A stretch of DNA of 64,000 nt from Lithodes maja (Eukaryota; Arthropoda; Malacostraca; Decapoda; Lithodidae), in NCBI GenBank assembly GCA_037953745.1, contig JBAKBP010003138.1:15001-79000 (forward strand), written 5' to 3'. Shown here piece by piece: positions 18,517 through 28,296 of this stretch (position 1 is the stretch's first letter; every line of letters starts with the position of its first letter). The translations under genes and the position numbers were made by a program. The notes beneath the pieces are model-generated. The model saw only the letters and a program-made list of their open reading frames with translations, was not told where the DNA came from and searched no databases.

Positions 18517-19659
18517 TTATTTTAGGAGTAAGATTTCTAGAACAATATGGCTAATTACATTCCCCAAATTTCTATTATTTAGTTGGGTGTACATATATGT
18601 ACTATTATTATAGTTATCTAACATATATTTGGCTTCTTTAACAATAGCGTTTGAAATTTTAACATTATCTAGCCACCTTCTTAAAGATATGGGAAAGTTC
18701 ATAGCGGACAAAATATGTTTAAACTTATCGCTCCGTCTCTGGCGACATGCCTCCACCAACATTTGATAACGTTCAATACCAACTGTTTTGTTAGCATCGT
18801 AACCAAGTCCAAAAAAGGAATAGAACTGTTCTAGGGTGTCATACATTTCCGTCTCGTATTTACGTTGACGTCTTTTCATATTTGTAAAGGCCCACTGTAA
18901 TAGCAATGCAATATCCCCACCAAAACAATAAGTTGTTATGATATCTTCCCAATCAACACAGAGAAAATTGGATATGTTACAATATGGGGTATTAATTGAG
19001 GAAAATCTAGACAGGGCATTGGCCATATAATATATAATTTCGTAAATATTTTTTCCAACAATTGGATTGGCCATTAACTCGGCCACCGAAAATTGAATCG
19101 CACCCGATTCCATGTCTCTAGTATATAGACAGGCAATATTTTTCGGACATTTCCTAGAATTTAGCGACACATTGTGTATTTGTTCGCCACCTATAGCGAC
19201 AAATGCACCATTTAATGCAGCCTGCTTGGCTATGGTTGAGTGAATTATTGAAATATCCTCGGGAATTGGGTGATTAGGTATCATTTCGATATTGTTTGGG
19301 TGATTAGGTATCATTTCGGTAAAATAATACTTTGTATTGATACGCATGGGTTGTTGTTCACATCCCAAAATTGTATCCATTTGTTCATAGCCATATAACT
19401 TAGCACACTGACCAGATACTCTTATTCGTGCAGCGGACATTGCATCTTCCATATTAGCGACGACAAAATCGGTTTGGCTTTCATTTACAGCCTCAACAAT
19501 ATGTTGACACAACGATGATTTACCAAGAGCAATGGGGAATCCTTCTATTACCACCCCATGAACAACAATATCTCCTTTTTTTCTTTGGCTTTTGTCTATT
19601 CTTTCGGATGAAATAAGTCTCCTTTCGGAGAGATTCTCCCAATTTGAAGATGATGTCAT
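18517..19659 (-). CDS. P-loop-like protein, possible nucleoside-kinase relative (380 aa)
   Basis: Uninterrupted ORF with an ATG start. Residues 34-51 read HGVVIEGFPIALGKSSLC: a beta-strand, then E-G and a G-K-S-S as in the phosphate-binding loop of deoxynucleoside/thymidine kinases. There are five residues instead of four between the glycine and GKS, so the loop is not a standard Walker A. The rest, including many Cys and Tyr, is unfamiliar. A 30-base in-frame tandem duplication repeats EMIPNHP near residues 117-132. It is the most upstream gene of a minus-strand run that continues through 18482 and the PIF-0-like gene to 15748. Confidence 0.65.
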   Translation of the reverse strand: MTSSSNWENLSERRLISSERIDKSQRKKGDIVVHGVVIEGFPIALGKSSLCQHIVEAVNESQTDFVVANMEDAMSAARIRVSGQCAKLYGYEQMDTILGCEQQPMRINTKYYFTEMIPNHPNNIEMIPNHPIPEDISIIHSTIAKQAALNGAFVAIGGEQIHNVSLNSRKCPKNIACLYTRDMESGAIQFSVAELMANPIVGKNIYEIIYYMANALSRFSSINTPYCNISNFLCVDWEDIITTYCFGGDIALLLQWAFTNMKRRQRKYETEMYDTLEQFYSFFGLGYDANKTVGIERYQMLVEACRQRRSDKFKHILSAMNFPISLRRWLDNVKISNAIVKEAKYMLDNYNNSTYMYTQLNNRNLGNVISHIVLEILLLK

Positions 19660-19726
19660 TATTATCCGAAACGTAGTAAGGGGGTCAATACATATGGTTT
19701 GGTGGCTCCTCCATCATATGTGTGGT

Positions 19727-19735
19727 ATTTATATA
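19727..19735 (-). promoter_or_regulatory. TATA box of the P-loop-like gene
   Basis: The minus strand reads GGTATATAAATACC about 70 bases upstream of the ATG at 19659. Confidence 0.6.
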
Positions 19736-19741
19736 CCGTAG

Positions 19742-20034
19742 ACCGGCCTGCACGAGCTTGGAAAATAAATCCCTCGTTGTTTTTTTTAGCTTCGCTCAAC
19801 CCCCCACCCCTCTCCCCACCCCCACCTCCCACATACTCACAAATATTCCCCAGATATAATAACATACACACCGAATATTAACACCTTACTCGACATACCA
19901 CGAAGGTAATTAAAAAGAATGGTGGACACTGCCTATACATCCCAACTGTAACTCACGTAGGCTATGCATATGTGAATGGAAAAAACAACACATGTGGCAA
20001 TCCGTGGCTTCTAACCCAGGACGCTCTTGCCTAA
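19742..20034. other. Intergenic spacer with SINE-like trace
   Basis: It holds a pyrimidine-rich run (19798-19832) and, at about 19983-20030, 'acacatgtggcaatccg' followed by a degraded tRNA B box, matching the SINE family of 2052-2221. No gene is seen. Confidence 0.4.
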
Positions 20035-21732
20035 AATACCAGAAATCCGGTAACGATGAAGAAGTGGCTTTCAAACTATCCATGGATTATGACTCCTATG
20101 AGCTGGGAACACAATAGTAACTACAGTTTAACAGTAAATGCCACCCTAAGTAATATCAAAGGTGTGAAGGTGTACCCACCGCACGATAATGGATATGTTA
20201 GAGTAAACGCGGAGGGTATGGGTAAGGTGATGTGGATGAAAGGTGGCCCCAACAACACGATTGGGAGATGAAAATCACAAGATCCAGGCTTTCCACGAAG
20301 AGGGAAATCCCACGGCGGTCAATGAAGGATGATGTGATAATGTTGACGGGACAGCTCGACCTTACCCATGTAGATATGCCCCACCGGACCCCGGGCGAGA
20401 TGATACTTTTAATAGATTGTTCGAACAACATGCAGGATGGGATGAAGATGGAGATGGCGCAATTATGTGCCCTACATTGGGTACTAGCACTTAATAGTGA
20501 GACATGCACCAGATTTAACATGATCTCCTTTGGAAGACACTTAGAAACTTTGTTTGAGACCACCCAGGCGGTCACTAAAACAAATATTAAGTTCGCTATG
20601 TATGTGAGCTAAAAATTAATATGCGTGGCACCGAGATCATGAAGGCCATCACATATGGTTATGGGTGCTGCAGTCAACTCCCTCTAAATATGTTGATGGT
20701 GACCGACGCTGAAGTTAGAAATGTAAGTGACATTATAAAAGAGGCTTTTCAAATATTCACCGTTGGTGTAGGAGACGGTGTTTCCTCTGACTTACTCAAG
20801 AGTCTGAAAATAAATCCCAAATGTAAAAATTCGAAATGTTTTTGGGTTTGATGACAAAACCCTGTGTGGACAAACTCCAAGTACATCTATACATTTCAGA
20901 TAATGCTCTGTTGAAAAGTCTGACTTACTCAAGAGTCTGAAAATAAATCCCAAATGTAAAAATTCGAAATGTATTTGGGTTTTATGACAAAACCCCGTGT
21001 GGACAAACTCCAAGTACATCTATACATTTCAGATAATGCTGTTGAAAAGACACCCGGGTACAATTCCACAGCATCCCAAATGGAACTGCGACGGCCAAGA
21101 TACAATTAGATAACTCGACTATATGTGACAACATTTCAGTGACGAAGGTCCATGGAGTCGGTCTTCATCAGGTAGCAGCCAAGGGGATGATTGAGGGATT
21201 ACAACTACAAAAGATCCTGCAAGGTAGTCTTGAAAGGGAAGAGGTTGCACGCATGAATAAATCTATTATAGATTTGAGTGAGGCGAGCGGTGTAGTCTCT
21301 TCATTGACTTGCTATTTAGGTATCGATAATTTTTCCTTCGGAGGAGCTGCGCAAAAACCCGACACTGTTGATTGTGGGGGAGAGAAAGGGGCTATAGAAG
21401 GACTCCCTTTTTCCATTGACTATGAACAAGGGTCAAGTGCCGATTCGTGTTGCCTATTTCATAGTCTGATGAGTTACCCCGAGGGTTGGGTAGATATTAC
21501 ACGGGTTACCAATCTCATACAAATGGATTCTGATGAGTTCCTTTCATATTTTCCCACCAGAATATCCTCTGAAATCTTATCGATAACATTGGCTTTAACC
21601 ATTCTTAATAATATATACGATATAAAGAAGTGTGGAATACCCGCAGCGGTCACACTTTCATTAGAAGGTTATAACCTTACCCCATTTAAGACTCTACCAG
21701 ACACTATAATCATAACATGTACGGAAAAATAA
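20035..21732 (+). pseudogene. VIT-VWA gene, degraded copy
   Basis: The plus strand encodes consecutive pieces of the protein found at 31378-33282 and 35124-37459, in several frames. First comes a VIT-domain piece (KSGNDEEVAFKLS-like). A deletion removes most of VIT. Then the GHNSNYSLTVNATLSN region, the VWA core with its MIDAS (LLIDCSNNMQDG, where the first Ser is replaced by Asn), and the C-terminal tail. A ~120-bp stretch (20804-20900) is partly duplicated at 20925-21045. Frameshifts occur near 20270, 20610 and 20850. The final ORF (21139-21732) keeps the C-terminus with its own stop. Not functional as read. Confidence 0.75.
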
Positions 21733-21846
21733 CACTGATCTCACCAATTATCTGAGTATTCGTTTATGTTATGTTTATAATAAACTTTATATAACCAAGA
21801 ATAATCATTTTTAGTAGTATCCCCTATACCTGTGATGTATTATTTT

Positions 21847-22050
21847 GCCCATTAGCTTACACCATATCTGACGGACCGTACTCACATCATCAGGGTGACA
21901 CCGCGGACCCAACATTTTGTCAATCACCATAATATGCTGGATTTTATGGTTCCTCCAGAATAGATGGGACATGGTGCGCTGTTTCTTTGGTGGTAATTCG
22001 TACTCACAATCATTCAGCCAATCTATGGTCCCAAATATATCGCTAAGAAC
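21847..22050 (-). pseudogene. Fragment of the 490-aa RING-like gene
   Basis: The minus strand matches codons of the ORF at 39717-41189 from the LSDIFGTIDW region to RRIWCKLMG. It has one 12-base deletion and a few substitutions. Both ends are abrupt. Confidence 0.75.
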
Positions 22051-22185
22051 GTTTAAATTAGTTTATGGTAAGTTCACCTCATGATAGAAAACGTTGATTC
22101 CCCAACAATGGATTCTAAGGAGTAAAACAATTAACCAATACTAACTTCTACAAACACTCATTCTTTTCACGGAATCATATGGGAT

Positions 22186-22262
22186 TGGAACAGTCTCCCA
22201 GAAGATTCAATAAATAGCCCTACACTAGACACATTTAAACACAGAATGTCATTATTGTATAG
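22186..22262 (+). mobile_element. LINE ORF2 C-terminal fragment
   Basis: The plus strand encodes WNSLPEDSINSPTLDTFKHR, the stereotyped end of CR1/Jockey-type LINE ORF2 proteins. It relates to the 'agtctcccagaagat' modules at 3112, 4764 and 7864. Confidence 0.6.
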
Positions 22263-22289
22263 AAAGCCAATGGTGTTCAAATTAATATT

Positions 22290-22440
22290 GATTTTGTTAC
22301 AATAAATTGTATTTAACCAGAACATTCATTTCATTTCCACCTTGACTTAAACATAAGCGTAAACTCTCAGAAAAAAAATATTTTGGAGAAAACTGGCTAT
22401 ACCGCTTTATGTCTACTCTGAAACGCTAAGGGTTAGTTAA
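22290..22440 (+). promoter_or_regulatory. Partial intergenic cassette and spacer
   Basis: 'acaataaattgtatttaacc' followed by 'ttccaccttgactt' is the 3' half of the recurring island cassette (compare 24100-24155). No gene is seen between it and the polyubiquitin promoter. Confidence 0.5.
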
Positions 22441-22499
22441 TGGAAGCTATGGACATTATTGGACAATATATCGAGAACAGTTACCACGCCCTCGAGCCC

Positions 22500-22514
22500 A
22501 TATATATATATATA
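22500..22514 (+). promoter_or_regulatory. TATA run of the polyubiquitin-like gene
   Basis: A (TA)7 run lies about 150 bases upstream of the ATG at 22667 and is followed by a CT-rich tract, a common animal promoter/initiator layout. Confidence 0.5.
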
Positions 22515-22666
22515 GCCGGCTCGCTCTCTCTCTCACATCAGTTTAACCACAGCTATCCATTGGGAAGGAGTAGTGTTCCCCTACTGGTGGATGAGAGCTT
22601 TACCAACCTACAGTATTACTCTGGGTAGAGGTTTCTCCTTCTCACCCTCCGTGTCTACGTGGCAGT

Positions 22667-23839
22667 ATGCAGATCTTCGTGAAAACTCTCACTGGTAAGA
22701 CCATCACCCTTCAAGTGGAGCACTCTGACACCATTGAAAATGTAAAGGCCAAAATCCAGGACAAGGAGGGCATCCCACCAGACCAGCAGAGATTGATCTT
22801 CGGTGGAAAGCAGCTGGAAGATGGCCGAACTCTCTCAGACTACAACATCCAGAAGGAATCCACTATTCATTTGGTCCTGAGGCTGCGTGGTGGTATGCAG
22901 ATCTTCGTGAAGACCCTCGCTGGTAAGACCATCACATTAGAGGTCGAACCCTCTGACACCATTGAGAATGTGAAGGCGAAAATCTGCACCGGTAAGAAGC
23001 TACTAGAAGATGGTCTAAACCTTTCTAACTACGAACCCTCTGACACCATTGAGAATGTGAAGGCGAAAAAGGGCATCGCAGAGGGGCCGATGTTAACCGA
23101 TAAGGAGTTAGAAGAATACATCGCAGAGGGGCCGATCTTCGCAGAGGGGCCGATCTTCGCAGAGGGGCCGATCTTCGCAGATATACAGCTAGAAGGTCAG
23201 GAGTTGATCTTCGGCGGTAAGAAGCTAGAAGACAACCGAACCCTTGATGATTACAACATCCTTAAAGAATATACACTATATTTAAAGCTCAAACTGCGTG
23301 GTGGTATGCAGATCTTTGTCAAAACTCTCACTGGTAAAAGTATTACTTTGGAAGTAGAGCCTTCGGATACCATAGACAATGTAAAGGTCAAAATCCTGAA
23401 CAAGGAAGGAATCCCCACCGATCAGCAGAGATTGATCTTCGCCGGTAAACAGCTGGAAGATGGCCGAACTGTCTCAGACTACAATATCCAGAAGGAATCC
23501 ACCCTCCACTTGGTCCTCAGGCTGCGTGGTGGTGTGCAGATCTTCATGACGACCCTCGCTGGCAAGAATATCACACTAGAGGTCGAACCCTCAGACACCA
23601 TTGAAAATATAAAGGCGAAAATCCAAGACAAGGACGATCCTCTCATCTTCTTCCAATACTGTACATCCTGGTACAACGATAAATTCAAAGCTGACGAGTC
23701 TATGCCACCACTAGCCACCGGGTTTCGAGAAACTCCCGTGTTGAAGTATCTCTGTCACAAGGCCGTGAAGGATAATCAAATGCAACTTCGACATTATCCA
23801 CAGGTGTTACCTAAAATTCTTGTGGAAAGCGTAAACTAA
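22667..23839 (+). CDS. Degenerate polyubiquitin fused to a SOCS-box-like tail (390 aa)
   Basis: One open frame without introns. Residues 1-76 are ubiquitin with few changes (E16Q, P19H, L67I) ending LRLRGG. Residues 77-213 are a scrambled unit: a correct N-terminal half, then duplicated pieces, a 6-residue repeat AEGPIF (18-bp repeat), and a diverged end LKLRGG. Residues 214-289 are a third fairly intact unit. Residues 290-324 are a truncated unit starting with V instead of M. Residues 325-390 replace the rest with a tail ending PVLKYLCHKAVKDN...QVLPKIL. This tail fits the elongin BC-box pattern LxxxCxxxV and matches the C-terminus of the protein at 38477-39166. If translated and processed it would release ubiquitin plus a SOCS-box-like polypeptide. 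The junctions look like recombination. Confidence 0.8.
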   Translation: MQIFVKTLTGKTITLQVEHSDTIENVKAKIQDKEGIPPDQQRLIFGGKQLEDGRTLSDYNIQKESTIHLVLRLRGGMQIFVKTLAGKTITLEVEPSDTIENVKAKICTGKKLLEDGLNLSNYEPSDTIENVKAKKGIAEGPMLTDKELEEYIAEGPIFAEGPIFAEGPIFADIQLEGQELIFGGKKLEDNRTLDDYNILKEYTLYLKLKLRGGMQIFVKTLTGKSITLEVEPSDTIDNVKVKILNKEGIPTDQQRLIFAGKQLEDGRTVSDYNIQKESTLHLVLRLRGGVQIFMTTLAGKNITLEVEPSDTIENIKAKIQDKDDPLIFFQYCTSWYNDKFKADESMPPLATGFRETPVLKYLCHKAVKDNQMQLRHYPQVLPKILVESVN

Positions 23840-23879
23840 TTCGTATTGGTATGAGTTTGATCTTCGCTGGTAACACTTA

Positions 23880-24160
23880 GGTGTTATATTTAGAGTTGTA
23901 CTACTCACACCTCAGTCACGTGCATGGTGTGGTATGATTTTGTTTGTTTACAATAACCCTTTAGCGGGCAAACGACTCACCAATCATAATGTGGTAAGGA
24001 TCAGTATTGTTTGGCCGCTTTGGGGTTTATATAAGATCCTTTTTTATTCAGAGCCGTACTACTCACACCTCCATCATGTGTATGTGTACGGTGTGGTATT
24101 TTTTACAATAAACTTTATTTAACCAGAAAACGCGTTTCTTTTCCACCTTGACTCCTCTCT
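23880..24160 (+). promoter_or_regulatory. Intergenic cassette, two tandem copies
   Basis: Copy one (23894-23955) has 'gtactactcacacctcagtc', a GTGTGGTAT box and an A/T-rich stretch. Copy two (24010-24155) has 'gccgctttggggtttatataagatcc', 'gccgtactactcacacctcc', ACAATAAACTTTATTTAACC and 'ttccaccttgactcc'. They supply the polyadenylation signal downstream of the polyubiquitin gene. The TTTATATAAG could be a promoter. Confidence 0.6.
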
Positions 24161-24374
24161 TTGTAATATAAATAAAGAAGACAAATTAGAAGAATCCAGA
24201 AAAAGTTTCTGTGGCTGCGGTGTTACTATCTTTGTCTAGAAAGGCTCCCTTATTGGCTTCGCATCCTTGGGTGAATAGTTACACGAACGTGTTCAAAATT
24301 ATTAGTAAAGTCGGGCCATTCTGTCAACACCGGAGATACTCCGTCTTCTTTTGCAATAAACTCAACAATGAATA

Positions 24375-24656
24375 CTACTTTATAGAAAAATATTTAATGG
24401 ATGATTCTACAAACCAAGAAGCGTCTCTGGGGAAATGATGGGGGTTTCTCATTCCTCTGAGTAGATCCTGTATCGCGGAATTGTACAGTTGAGAGGCCTT
24501 TACGTCCGAGAGACGGACGGTCAAACATTGCTTTTCGATTAGGGGACCCGAACCGGGGTCGTCTAAGATTCTCTCTTGCCCAGGGAACATTTTACATTCT
24601 TGTACTTTTTGTTGACAGTGGTGGTGCCATCTCTTTTCATGGCCGAATGTGGCCAT
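24375..24656 (-). CDS. Hypothetical small protein (93 aa)
   Basis: ATG-started ORF preceded on its strand by a long TATATA run (24670-24700). Residues 5-16 contain a HEKRWHHHC cluster with a second Cys close by, which could bind metal, but no standard finger spacing is present. The 5' end, including the ATG region, is repeated at 24808-24860. It may be a remnant of a larger island gene. No family is recognised. Confidence 0.35.
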   Translation of the reverse strand: MATFGHEKRWHHHCQQKVQECKMFPGQERILDDPGSGPLIEKQCLTVRLSDVKASQLYNSAIQDLLRGMRNPHHFPRDASWFVESSIKYFSIK

Positions 24657-24870
24657 TATATCCCTAAATATATTATATATATATATATATATATATAAAC
24701 AAATATATCTATATAGGAAAGGTTAATAAAAAACATGGGCAATCTAGTAAAACAACACCAGTTAATTAGTCATATTTTTAATCCGAATGAGTTACATAAA
24801 CAGGTCGTGGGGTCATCTCTTTTCATGGCCGAATGTGGCCATTATATCCCTAAATATATATATATATATA
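24627..24870. repeat. Direct repeat of ~60 bp around A/T runs
   Basis: The segment 'catctcttttcatggccg...ccctaaatatatata' occurs at about 24627-24690 and again at 24812-24870. Confidence 0.75.
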
Positions 24871-24880
24871 AGTTTAATAA

Positions 24881-25397
24881 GTGTTGTCGATAAGACTTAA
24901 AGTCAGTGTTGTCGATAAGACATAATAGGGTATGATCTACTATTCTAACTATATAGATCATACCCTATTATGTCTTATCGACAACACTGACTTTAACTAT
25001 TCTGATTAATGATGTCTTATTAACAACACTGACTTTAACTACTCTAACTATATAGATAATACCCTATTATGTCTTATCTACAATACTGACTTTAACTATT
25101 CTAACTATATAGATCATACCCTATTATGTCTTATCGACAACACTGACTTTAACTATTTTAACTATATAGATCATACCCTATTATGTCTTATCGACAACAC
25201 TGACTTTAACTATTCTAACTATATAGATCATACCCTATGATGTCTTATTAACAACACTTACTTTAACTATTCTAACTATATAGATCTAACTATTCTAACT
25301 ATATAAAGTAGATCATACCCTGTTATGTCTTATTGACAACACTGACTTTAACTATTCTAACTATATAGATCATACCCTATGATGTCTTATCAACAAC
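24881..25397. repeat. 57-bp satellite derived from VIT-VWA coding sequence
   Basis: The monomer (e.g. 24955-25011) has a 57-bp period and recurs about eight times with substitutions. Translated from 'ataccc' it reads IPYYVLSTTLTLTILTI, lining up with a 19-codon segment near the C-terminus of the VIT-VWA protein (IPSDVLSATLALTILNDIY, encoded at about 35275-35331 minus). 57 bp is exactly 19 codons. The first unit is inverted. Related one- or two-unit pieces lie at 28676-28780, 29658-29762 and 34795-34875. Confidence 0.8.
24899..24994. repeat. Perfect 40-bp inverted repeat (hairpin) at the satellite edge
   Basis: Arms 24899-24938 and 24955-24994 are perfect reverse complements separated by a 16-base loop. 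Each arm is most of one 57-bp monomer, so this is a head-to-head junction of two units. Confidence 0.9.
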
Positions 25398-26034
25398 CAA
25401 TCTAGTAAAAACACCAGTTAATTAGTCATTTTTTAATCCGAATAATTTACATAAACAGGGTCATTGGTCAAAAGTGTTGTGAAGCATTCTGCTAAAGGGT
25501 TAAAAACATTTTAATTTCAACCCTACCGCAAAATATCCCCATAAGGCCGTAATGTAACCCAAGCGTAAAGTTATCAGCTCATATTTGTTTACGGTCTATT
25601 TCACCCAAATGGCAACTACTCCTCGGCCCGATAAGGATTATATTAAAGCGTCTACGTGTTAGGCAGCATATCACTCCCGTCACAGGACCCACCGAGTTAA
25701 CTTGTCAGATACTCTCCCCACAACAATGGGAGCTTGGCCACACCAGCTCCCGTAGTAAAAGTTCACCTCTTCATCACCACAAGTAGCCTGTATAATTATC
25801 ACATCACTGAAAACAGAAAGTATAGTTATCATAGTTTATTTTTACTATTGGTGGATTTATTATATAATTTTTATGGGTGGTCCTTAACCCTTTCAGACTC
25901 ATACGACGTAGAGGTTGCCAGATTAACTATATATATATATATATTTCCAATTTGTCCGATTTAATGATTTTCTAAATTGAATTAATATTATTTACAGGTC
26001 TAAATTATTGTGACACCCTCGGACGAAAAGAACT
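25398..26034. other. Intergenic region with MITE-like end and splice-acceptor-like tract
   Basis: 25398-25445 repeats 24741-24800 ('caccagttaattagtcat...'). 25884-25925 starts TTAACCCTTTCAGACTCATA and closely matches the right terminal repeat of the MITE at 39331-39549, so it is a solo or truncated MITE end. A polypyrimidine-poor but canonical 'ttatttacag' at 25989-25998 lies 37 bases before the next ATG. No gene is seen. Confidence 0.45.
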
Positions 26035-28296
26035 ATGGCGGCCAAGAGGTTCAAGAAGATGCCATTGATATCGCCAGACTACGCTTCTAAACCGATATGG
26101 ACATGCCCTCCTCTACAGTTACAACCGTTAGCGAGCGTCACACCGCCACGGGACCCGGAGGAGCTGTCGGCTGGTCCTTCCCATGCTGGAATACTACCAA
26201 TGACTGAATGGCAAGGTGAATTTCGCAAGTCGGTACAAGAGGACACGTGGACACCCACGACTCCGACTGTGCAAACCCCCCCGGGACAGGCGCGAGTTTT
26301 ACCTCAATCTTTCCCTCCCCCTGTAACCCCAACGACGACCACTCCGCCCGTTTCCGAAGCGGGTTCCCTCGATCGTGGCCCTATGACTCAGTTACAACCG
26401 TTAGCGAGCGTCACACCGCAGCGGGACCCGGAGGAGCTATCGGCTGGTCCTTCCCATGCTGGAATACTACCAATGACTGAATGGAAAGGTGAATTTCGCA
26501 AGTCGGTATAACAGGACACGTGGACACCCACGACTCCGACTGCGCAAACCCCCCCGGGACAGGCGCGAGTTTTATCTCCATCTTCCCCTCCCCCTGTAAC
26601 CCCAGCGGCGACCACTCCGCCCGTTTCCGAAGCGGGTCCCCTCGATCGTGGCCCTATGCCTCTTTTATATAATGATGGGGTCTCGCAGTCGATAGTTACA
26701 GATAATGAAGTACCTATGTCGGACATTGGAATGAGTGAGGTCACAGATTCAGACGTGACAACAACAAATGCCTGCATTAATGATATTAATTTGCTGCGAG
26801 TGTTAAACCCCAAACTAAATATTGTACCGCAGTTGGACGAATCGGGTCTTCCAGTGGTACATATGGGAGGAGAGAGTATAGAGATATGGGCTCGATGGGA
26901 GCAAGAGTTCCGGTTGTTGGCCAGTAATAATCACCAGCTACCACCCGATGATAACTATTGGTTCTCCATGCCAGTTGGCCAGGCCAAAGGAGTCCCTAAG
27001 TGTATATTAGACTTTCTGAGCGCTCCTAAACTGTCATGGCCTGGGCCATGTAATGTTGCTAGAGCGTTACAAATAGATGAAGATTTCCATATTAGACAGA
27101 GAGCCTGGAGGCTGTTATCGCAGTTTCTACTTAGTTGTGAATTAACTAAATCGTGGGTTAAGATAACCGAGTCAGTGACGGATGCCAATACTCAAAATGC
27201 GCTATCTTTGACTAGGTGCATCTCATTGCAGAATGCTATGCAGTCCATTGGGGATATTAAAGCGGATATTTTTCAGGCTGTGAAAGTACGTCAAGCATTG
27301 AAGTTGGATATGGTCAAGGGGTTCCCCAGTGGTTTGGGTAAAAGTTTAGTCTCACTTGATGATATATTTACTCCCACTCTTGATTACATCATTACCCTTA
27401 GTAACAGGGTTAACAATTTCAATCAAACAACCCCCAGGTATGGGGGGCTAGGATCAGTACCTCATACACCTCGTTTCAATCAAATACAGAGCCCCGATAT
27501 CGTCAGGTATGAACCAACACCGGGCCCCCCCGGCAACAGCAGCATGTATGGACCTAACACACCGAGCTCCCCCTATTTCAATCAAACACCGAGCTCCCCC
27601 GGCAACAGCAGCATGTATGGACCTAACACACCGAGCTCCCCCTATTTCGGTCAAACACAGAACCCCTCCGCCGACTGCGTCAGGTCCACCAGGCACGGGG
27701 GGGTAGAATTACCACCACCACCACCACCACCACCATCATCATCTAGGGCCCAGGTACAAGGACCTAACACACCTCGCTGCTCCTGTTCCACTCAAACACA
27801 GGGCCCCTCCGCCAACAGCGTCAGGTACGAACCTAAAACATCGAGCTCAGACACCACCATTGTACACGTGACGAGTGTCCAACCCAATCACACACTGTCT
27901 ATGCCACTTCTTAGCCCCGGTTGGAAACCTCAGGACATTGCTAATTTTAGTAATTTGGACGAAATTGGGAGAGCCAAATGGCAAAAGGAATACGGGGATA
28001 GTGTGACTCGTAAACTAATCAAGCCGACCACAGATCCAACCCCCAAGCGGCACCAAACATGTTGGGAGGCCTTTATCACCTGGATCATAGAAACTAACCA
28101 AGACCAATCCTCTGTGGCTTTAATTTTCAAGTATTTAGATTATATATTTGAACGTAAATCTGTGTCAGTAAACACAATGAAATATCACCTCAATATTATA
28201 AAGAAGAACTTTTTCCACTTAACCGGTCTTCATATCCCCGAGGATGAAGAAAAGGCGTTCATGAATGGATGCGCCCGGAAATTTGCTATTGGATGA
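26035..28296 (+). pseudogene. Proline-rich protein with recombinase-like C-terminal helical domain
   Basis: A single frame runs from the ATG at 26035 to 28296, broken by one TAA at 26509-26511. A ~280-bp tandem duplication (about 26110-26390 and 26392-26650) contains the break: CAA GAG in the first copy corresponds to TAA CAG in the second. After the Pro/Thr-rich repeats comes a helical region (~26800-27420), a second Pro/Ser-rich repeat region (MYGPNTPSSPYF repeated, then a proline run), and a C-terminal ~110-residue helical domain (WEAFITWI...FKYLDYIF...TMKYHLNIIK). This domain resembles the SAM-like core-binding domain of tyrosine recombinases. No catalytic R-H-R-Y domain follows. It could be a DIRS-like Gag/YR relic or a viral integrase remnant. 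An internal ATG at 26656 could still give 546 aa. Confidence 0.55.

Noticed and set aside
24881..25397. Possible CRISPR-like array (regular repeats)
   Set aside because: The 57-bp units are contiguous tandem repeats without unique spacers, in a eukaryotic context, and derive from a coding segment.
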